From contig JBITNC010000001.1 in assembly GCA_050084985.1 (NCBI GenBank), positions 75,702,001 through 75,766,000 on the forward strand: a stretch of DNA of 64,000 bases, read 5' to 3'. This document shows, in pieces, positions 57,430-64,000 of this stretch (the first letter of the stretch is position 1; each line of letters opens with the position of its first letter). Made by a program: the position numbers and the translations under genes. This DNA comes from Nageia nagi. Lineage: Eukaryota; Pinophyta. The notes beneath the pieces were generated by a model. That model was not told where the DNA came from, did no database searches, and saw only the letters and a list, made by a program, of their open reading frames with translations.

Positions 57430-58643
57430 ATGCAATCTATAGGTGATTTTTATGGTTTGGAAATGATGAAAGACAAAGATGGGCTTTGGTGGATTGGGAT
57501 AAAGTGTGTAATATGAAGGAGTATGAGGGGCTAGGTGTGAGAAAAATGAGAATTTTGAGCAAAGCCTTAACATCTAAGTTAGTATGGAGAATTGTTGAGA
57601 ATGATCAAGTGGAATGGATTAATATTTGTAAATCTAAGTATATGGAGAAATCAAATTTCTTCATGAGGACTAGAGATATTCCAAGTGGATCAACTTTTCT
57701 AAATGGGATAAAAAAGGTTAAAAATTTGATCATTCCAAATTATCTATGAAGTATTAAGAATGGAGAGAGAGTATATTATTTTGGGAGGACTCTTGGTTAA
57801 GCGAGAAACCTTTAATTTGGTATGATTATTTGAAAAGGCCTACAATTTGGGCAATGGCTAATTGAGGTGCTTGGGTAAAACACTATATTAAGATAATTTA
57901 TGGAGTTCAAAAGTGAACTTTGATTCATTATTTAATTTTTAAAAATTAAACCCATCTTCAAATTATTGTTAAAGAGCTTGAGTTGAGTATGTTTGATAAT
58001 ATAAATGAAGAAGATTCCATTAAGTGGTTACAAATGGTAAATTTAGTGTTAAGAAGGTTGTTTATTATTTATCAAACAACAAGCATATATTTGGTCTTTG
58101 GAAGAAGGTTTGGGTTAAAGGTTTAATTCCTAAGATCTCACTTTTACTTAGATAGTATCCCATGGGTAACTTTAACATAGGATAAGCTACATAATAGAGG
58201 ATTCAAGCTTGCCAATATGTGTGTGTTGTGTAAGAAAAAGGAGGAAACAAGAAATCATTTATTGATTCATTGTAATTTTACTTCTTAGATTATTAGTATT
58301 TTTTTATGATGATGAAGATACAATGGGATGCTCCTTAATATACAAGTGAATGTATTCTACAATGGGAATCTCATAAAAGGAATAAAAAATAGGCAAAATA
58401 TGGACTATATTGATTTCTCATATATGGTGGATGGTATGGATTGAGAGAAATTATCAAATTTTTCAAGATAGATGTTTAATTCCTAAGCTATTAATCAAGA
58501 ATATTAAACTCTTTTTTATTGAAAATGTAAGTTGGGGAGGTGTGTTAAAGAATGCTTCAAATAAAATAATTGAAGTAGAAGTTATTGAAGCCCTAAATGT
58601 CTATTTACTTGATGGGGAGTGTCAATTATTATGCATGGGATGA
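57430..58643 (+). pseudogene. LINE ORF2 C-terminal half, forward segment
   Basis: FLWFGNDERQRWALVDWDKV, then MKEYEGLGVRKMRILSKALT, SKLVWRIVENDQVEWINICK, FFMRTRDIPSGSTF and ILWF are the familiar sequence following RT in plant LINEs (usually FLWSG......W..VCKPK..GGLG.R......N.A...K..WRI). Then NRGFKLANMCVLCKKKEETR and NHLLIHCNF give a CxxC...HxxxxC zf-RVT-like finger at about 58195-58275, and the open stretch 58410-58643 (WWMVWIERNYQIFQD...ENVSWGGVLKNASNK) ends ORF2. Decay is light compared with the other LINEs here: long blocks remain in frame. Confidence 0.85.
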
Positions 58644-58649
58644 GATTAT

Positions 58650-60177
58650 GATTAAGCCTAACCACAAGTTGGATCAATTTGAAATTAAAAGAGGCTTTTG
58701 ATTAGATTGAAGATAGGTGAGTGATGCAAGTGGAGGATGCACTAAATTACAAAGTACTATATATCTACAACATTATCATGTTTTGATAAGAGGGGAGTAA
58801 GATAATCATATTTTTTGCATCAAATCAGGTAGTTGGATAGGAAGTAATAGGATCTAAGCCTTATTTCTCATGGGTACTATTATTATCATTTTAAGTTAGC
58901 TAAAAATATGTTCTTTGGATTTTTTTCTATAGTGATGAAGATGGATGGGCTAGTAGTAAGAATTGAGCTAGTTGATTGCTTAGAGTTGAAGCAAAACAAA
59001 AAATTATGGACCCTATTGTAAAAGGAGGGAATTAGCAATTTTATAGAAAGTTTTGGGGGCTATGATGTGATTTTATCTCAAGATATAATGGACTCTTGGA
59101 ATCAGTAAGAGGTGGAAGTGGGAGGGCTTTCAGTTTAGATAAATAAGGAGTTGATTGCTAAAGCTATTGGGTTGTAGAGAATAGGTATAAAGATTGGGAG
59201 ATAAACCCATAAGAAAAAAGAGCATATTAGTTATTTTATGAAGAAAGTTGGTGAGATCTCAAAATTAAGAGAGGGATTAGATGTTGATTACCCTCCAAAG
59301 AAATGGTAGGAGGTTTATATAGTTGTGGTCAAATATATGATATTAGAAGGAAGGTATGTTGTTATTGTAGGTCTTCATATGTCTTTGATGAACCATTTTC
59401 TTGGTAGGCATGTCAATTTTATTTTTTACTTAGAAAAATCTATTGCTAAATATATGTAAAAAGCCAAATGGTTGTACTCATATATGTCTCAACATAAGGT
59501 TTTCTTTTATGGCTTTATAATCATGTATTGACATATTCTCCTTCTATGCTAATTTTAGAGAATGTTGAAGTAATGGGTACTCTAAGTTTCATTCATTCTG
59601 AAAAGAAGAAAGTGATTAAATATAATGGGGAATTTCTAGAGATAAAATTGGTTGATTAAGTGATGAAGGATGAGTAACAAGAATGAGAAGGAATAACCCT
59701 ATTAAATAGAAATGAAGAAAATAGAGTATGGTCAAGATGTAAAGGAGATTATTGATATTGATGACTCTTGTGAAGAAATTAAAGTGAATGAAAATATAAA
59801 ATAAAATGCTATGGATACAAGGGATGGAAATGGATTTATTGAAAGCTATAATGGGGAAGAATTAAATGAAGTGGATAAGGTGTTAATTGAATTGACAAAG
59901 AAGCATATGAATACATTTGCTAAAGGTGGAGTTGAATGTAATGAAAAGATTATTGAGGGAAGGAATAGATGGATTGGAGAATAATTAAACAAGTTGGTAC
60001 AAAATATTCTATGTATCCCTTACCATGGAAGGAGGAAGCATAATCTACATCTTGGAAAGAAGATTTACCAGTTGGCTCTAGGTTTAGCCTTCAATGAGAA
60101 AAGAAAAAATATGTGTGCTAATCACTATAAGATTGTATAAGGTGATGAGGACTTTCCTTGTTTTTTTTGTCTCTTCT
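58650..60177 (+). pseudogene. extra coding segment between LINE ORF2 and tail, family not recognised
   Basis: The + strand keeps protein-like text to a terminal stop near 60177: VSDASGGCTKLQ (58720), ISNFIESFGGYDVILSQDIM (59030), VGGLSVQINKELIAKAIGL (59112), YPPKKW, VVKYMILEGRYVVIVGLHMS and LMNHFLGRHVNFIFYLEKSI (59290-59440), an acidic stretch (DIDDSCEEIKVNEN, about 59755), then IPYHGRRKHNLHLGKKIYQL, CANHYKI and GDEDFPCFFC (60015-60170). It lies inside the target duplication, so it was inserted together with the LINE. The middle part resembles gag-like plant proteins I have seen only as uncharacterised; I cannot name it. A third ORF, a fused domain or a 3'-transduced host segment are all possible. 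Five or more stops. Confidence 0.5.
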
Positions 60178-60445
60178 AATAAGTAGTACATATAATTATG
60201 TAATCAATATTTCTATAAGGTGTAGCATTAATATTACTATATTAATGTATCACATTTTGTTTTTTAATCAAATGATACATAGTTAGGGTGATATAAGGGT
60301 TTTATATATTTAAAGGCATAGTAGTATTTTGGTTGAAATATTTGGTTTTAGACTATAGTTTGACATATTTTTATGTATATGGTTATTTTATGGGTTATAC
60401 TTAAACCCATTTAGTAATGAAACCTTTAACTTTTCTAAAATAAAA

Positions 60446-60458
60446 ATGCTCATATTGA
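60446..60458. repeat. right 13-bp target duplication of the LINE
   Basis: ATGCTCATATTGA, identical to 56300-56312, directly after the A-rich tail. Confidence 0.85.
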
Positions 60459-60960
60459 CCATTATGAACCCTATTTCATCATTTTTACATCCACTCTTCT
60501 TATCAAGAATATTAGTCAAATCATATATGAATAGATGGTATTGAAACTAATTATAATTCAAAAAAATCATATACCTAATAACACCATAAAATGTGATTAT
60601 TTCAAGAACCATATTTGTATCTTTTATACTTGATCTACACTTGATATGTGCAACAACACACATATTATTATTTTGAGTTGATATGTGCAACAACACACAT
60701 ATTATTATTTTGAGTTGTTCTTCGTTTATTTATGTGTTTGGTACTAAATTTATAATTTTTGATCAAATAGACCAAAAATTCAGTTGTATCTTGACTCAAA
60801 TCATGTGCTAACTATTGTATTACATCAAAATTCATAATCATAATGTTTTTATTAAATCCACATCCCTTAAACTGAAATAAAGAAAAATAATTTGAAGACT
60901 ATTTTAGAAAATTACATGAAAATCAATATAAATATAAAATGTTTTATTCAATAATGTACA
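60446..60960 (-). pseudogene. CACTA transposase: DUF4216 (right of the LINE)
   Basis: From about 60930 down the - strand gives LAHDLSQDTTEFLVYLIKNY, KFSTKHINKRRTTQNNNMCV and VAHINSK, matching LA.GP......Y..Y..NG..F.T...D..R.TQNSGV.V.A of DUF4216. A frame-shifted ending NDEIGFIMVNMSI fits DE.GFT.V[DN]L. A 30-bp block (TGTGCAACAACACACATATT ATTATTTTGAG) is tandemly duplicated at 60645 and 60677. The function of the domain is not known; it is a standard C-terminal part of these transposases. Confidence 0.72.
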
Positions 60961-61178
60961 ATAACATGATATCATAGCCAAGGGATGAATTTTTAAATAT
61001 AAAGTTGTTATAAAGTTGTTTCATCTTTTGCTACACAAGGGTTGGATTCTTTGATACCAATCTTATGCTTATTGATTTGGCCCAAACATTATCAAGCACA
61101 TTTGGATCTAAATAATATTTGACCATATATAATAACAAAAAATAAATATATTTTTACTTTATCCAAGGATAAACTTCA

Positions 61179-61990
61179 TCAATGTGAAGGAGATCGATAG
61201 ATTTTCTTAAGAGAAATTTCATCTAAATTAGAGACTGCATTAGTGGATATTGGCCTCCCATCGACTATAGTCTTTCCTTCTTCTTCATAATCTACCTTGT
61301 TGTGACCAATTGATTCTATAACTCTTGTGTAGTTTGCAAATAATGAAATAAATTCCTCAATGAGATAATATTTCATGATATAACCTTTGGTCCTAGCTTG
61401 ATTCTTTACATAGACCTTATAAATTTGCATACTTTTAAGAGAGAAAATATACATTTTTATATTGATAAGACACTATATATACATTATAAAAATGATGGTT
61501 TATGAAACTAATGAATGCATATAAATCTCTTGAAAGGGTACATTCATTAATATTATGCATCCACATAGATGTACCTCTTGTACTAAGTGAACCATTAATT
61601 AGACCATGACATCAAAAAATGAAGGGGAAAATTAATTTTTGAGAAAAATTAATATCACCATGATATCTTCCTCTATTTTTTTGGAGTCTACCTCTTTAGA
61701 ACATATATCATTGTCGAACATGCATAACTTAAAAATGGATTTTGTAGTGGCTTATTAAGAACATATCATAGCACTAGTAGAAGAAGATAATGCATGAGAA
61801 CGTGCAAGTCATGTGATTTTCAAACTAATGATCTTAAATTATTTCATATGCATATATTTTCTAATATTTTAACCATATCCATTACGTACTTTCATATTGT
61901 AAAATATTTGAGAGACCATTTATTTCTCAACCTTCAATAGATTATAGCTTTTTGTAGAAGCTATATCTTTTTTCCTTGTATTTTTTACCA
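61179..61990 (-). pseudogene. CACTA transposase: DUF4218
   Basis: The - strand reads AMICS, LCMFDNDICSKEVD, SPSFFDVMV followed by LMVHLVQEVHLCG, then IYKVYVKNQARTKGYIM and YLIEEFISLFANYTRVIES. These match the phrases I..LC.FF..IC.K.[LV]D, FPP.FFD.M.HL..HL..E...CGP, K.YV.N.A.PEG...E.Y..EE...FC..Y of DUF4218. The open 91-codon stretch 61454-61179 is the best preserved part. It lies C-terminal to the Tnp2 region and N-terminal to DUF4216, as usual. Confidence 0.82.
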
Positions 61991-62029
61991 TAATAATTTT
62001 CTTATATTTATAATTATTAAATCCTCATG

Positions 62030-62928
62030 GGAGTTTTTCCATCCTTTTACATTATTTCAATACCTAATAATTTTGAAATAGGCTTCTCTAGATATTTTTG
62101 TTTACATGCATCACATCCAAGTTGTGAAAAATTAAAAAATTTTGTTCATAGATAGAAACATCAAACTAAAATTAGTTGACATTGAGAGATATAACATGAA
62201 ATTAATAAAAAAATTAAAATTTCATGTTGCAGCTCCTAATATGGAAAATTAAATAATAGATTTCTTCTTCTATCCTATAGTGTTATCATAATCCTTCTTA
62301 TGTTTCCTTTTATTTGAATCACTCTTTCCCTAATTTGGTAGAATTTCTAACATCTTTTATAGTATTTCCTTCCAAATTAAATTGAATGGTGTTTTCTTCC
62401 ACTTTTATTCATTATTGAAAGATGAATTCTAAAGAGGAAATAAATGATATTTATGAAGGAATATCCTATGGCCCATATAAACATTTTTTTTACTACAATT
62501 AGGATATTGTGAATAAGTGTTCTCCATGCATATTGGACATTTTAAAAATTCCTTTGTATTACATCCTTATAGGTAGAAATAAGAAGTAAAATTATAAATT
62601 GTATATATAATTATTTCTCCCATATTGAGTTTAATATTATGAAATTCATCATACATTTATACTCCTTCAACCAATAGTTTGTGTGAAGTATCAAACAATA
62701 GTTGTAGATAAAACTTAATATCATTTACTAGTTATTTAGGGTCAGGTACTAATAAGATAAGCATTAAATAATTACTTTTCATTGACATCCATGTTTGAAG
62801 GTTCTATGTGATCAAAAAAATAATATAAAAACTATAATGAGAACTAAATTCAATAAAATGATTAAACTCATCAGTATCCATTCCTAGTCATACATTGTGT
62901 AGATCATAAATAAAATTATACCAATATA

Positions 62929-62992
<64 letters not shown>

Positions 62993-64000
62993 CACTTTGG
63001 AGAGTTAATTGGACACCATATATTGGTATTTAGAATTTTAAACTAGAATACAACCTCATATTCTATATAATATTTGTAGAACTATATGAAGAAAGTAATA
63101 CACTTTAGTCATGTCTAACAATGTTGAAATAAATAAACACAACAGAGTTGATTGTATAATAAAATTAGCTACCTTTACATTCTCTTAAACCTTTATATAA
63201 TGGAAAAATACCTCAATATATTTGGATGAACCTTAATATTATATTTATTTTATGAATGAGGATCAAATTTACATCAAGATGTACCATATTTTTGGAAATT
63301 TTCATCATTTTCATGATCTTTCCAATATAGGATAGAATCATTAATGCATGCTTGGATCCTTACATAATATAATCCCAATGGATTTAGGAATTTATTTTTC
63401 TCATATGGGAACTTTAGAATTATATTTACACCTTGTTTTACCATATTGCATATTGGGATTATATCTTGAAGAAATTATAATATCTCAAAAAATCTTTTGT
63501 TGTACCATCCATGTTTTTCTTTGAAATAATATAATTTAATCATCATCCATAGTTTTGTATACATTGTGTATCATGGGTATAATGGTTATTTAATCATCAT
63601 ATTTTGTCTTACAATTTATCATGATTAGATTAGAACTTGACATCATTATCTCATAGTTCATGTCCACTCTTTGAACAATTGGTATTGACCATTTTGATGA
63701 TGTCATCTTGTGTATCTTTGATATCTAGACCCTAATATATGGAGATGCATGTGTTTGATGCATATTTCTCATAATTAAATGATTATTATTTATGCAAAAA
63801 AAGTTGTTATATGTATGTTTGATTACTTTAATAAACATATACTCATAAACCTTCTCAAATCTATGAGGTCTCAAACTTTATCATTTTTGACATGGAAATT
63901 AAATTATTTTAGAATTCATTTAATTATTTCTTGTAAAATCAATAGTCATTAGAATTATTTTGTTTAATAGTCATTAGAATTTCTAGGTGCTTGTAGCCAA
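62030..64000 (-). pseudogene. tnp2: CACTA transposase: Tnp2 (transposase_21) region
   Basis: Landmarks from right to left are KHGWYNKRFFEIL (63515-63480), FPYEKNKFLNPLGLYYVRIQ and ACINDSILYWKDHEN (63420-63315), KFDPHS with a lost CGTSRWK, a degraded RLKRM phrase, LISTDPK..VNDIKFYLQLL (62770-62700), FHNIKLNMGEIIIYTIYNF, CPICMENTYSQ, CSKKNVYMGHRIFLHKYHLF (62540-62440), then TTWM (LDVMH-like) and ISREAYFKIIRY (62100-62040). The RNase H-fold transposase would cut the element ends. Stops are frequent and an AT microsatellite interrupts it. The N-terminal part is beyond the window edge or unreadable. Confidence 0.8.
62931..62990. repeat. (AT)n microsatellite inside the CACTA transposase
   Basis: Thirty pure AT units. 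Confidence 0.98.

Larger units (their letters stand above)
56313..60445 (+). mobile_element. twin-primed L1-type LINE inserted in the CACTA transposase gene
   Basis: A 13-bp perfect target duplication encloses the element, and the right end is an A-rich tail (TTTTCTAAAATAAAA, 60431-60445), giving + orientation. The left 1.1 kb carries LINE RT on the - strand; from about 57430 the C-terminal half of ORF2 runs on the + strand. Such a 5' inversion with the RT-proximal part at the junction is the known outcome of twin priming. The element lacks its 5' end (ORF1, endonuclease) and about 45-80 residues at the inversion point. An extra coding segment precedes the tail. Confidence 0.85.
50051..64000 (-). 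mobile_element. CACTA (En/Spm) DNA transposon, nested-invaded, runs off the right edge
   Basis: Minus-strand coding text from 64000 to 56095 gives, in order, the Tnp2 (transposase_21) region, DUF4218 and DUF4216, the order of plant CACTA transposases. An LTR element (50266-55298) and a LINE (56313-60445) are inserted in it. A likely terminus with CACTA at 50051 lies on the left; words such as ATATGATATGAAATGATTTA recur on both sides of the LTR insertion (50190-50250, 55515-55560, 55970-56040) and may be the subterminal repeats. The transposase reading frame is full of stops. Confidence 0.78.

Noticed and set aside
61179-61454. 91-codon frame considered as a separate small gene
   Set aside because: Its text matches the C-terminal half of DUF4218 and joins the CACTA transposase on both sides.

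Overview
The window looks like intergenic DNA from a large, very AT-rich, repeat-laden seed-plant nuclear genome. A gymnosperm is my best guess, at low confidence, from the density of decayed Ty3/gypsy, LINE, CACTA and PPR-DYW remnants. I find no intact host gene, no tRNA or rRNA and no CRISPR array. Almost all content is transposable elements in different stages of decay, and most listed ORFs are fragments of these or simple repeats.

Layout. 1-3380: 3' part of a Ty3/gypsy chromovirus (RT, RNase H, integrase, chromodomain, PPT, 3' LTR). 3430-8400: a plant L1-type LINE (ORF1, endonuclease, RT, C-terminal domain, 3' tail), split by a 509-bp solo LTR at 6323-6831 with a TGGAT target duplication. 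8465-9150: decayed coding sequence that I cannot name. 9665-16760: AT-rich DNA with diverged direct, inverted and tandem repeats, at least eight fragments of PPR coding sequence on the + strand, and a two-exon fragment of a MULE-type transposase-domain gene on the - strand (11636-11933) with a GT-AG intron.

16937-34680: a complete 17.7-kb LTR retrotransposon on the - strand with 2.65-kb LTRs, a 5-bp target duplication (GATAT), a tRNA primer-binding site, a polypurine tract and an antisense extra ORF near its 3' LTR. About 9 kb of its interior (21.54-30.53 kb) is so distorted by homopolymer runs that gag-pol cannot be read; this looks like an assembly or consensus artefact. 35065-35508: a small terminal-inverted-repeat element. 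36.4-47.8 kb: old dispersed and tandem repeats, a LINE on +, a LINE ORF1 remnant on - and a putative solo LTR on +.

50051 to the right edge: a CACTA (En/Spm) transposon coding on the - strand (Tnp2 transposase, then DUF4218, then DUF4216). It was invaded by a gag-only LTR element (50266-55298) and, inside DUF4216, by a LINE (56313-60445). That LINE has a 13-bp target duplication, a 5' inversion of the twin-priming type and a second coding segment between ORF2 and its tail. Nothing here works as a pathway; the interest is in the nested history, the LINE architecture and the PPR/MULE fragments. All domain calls come from reading translations by eye, without database searches.
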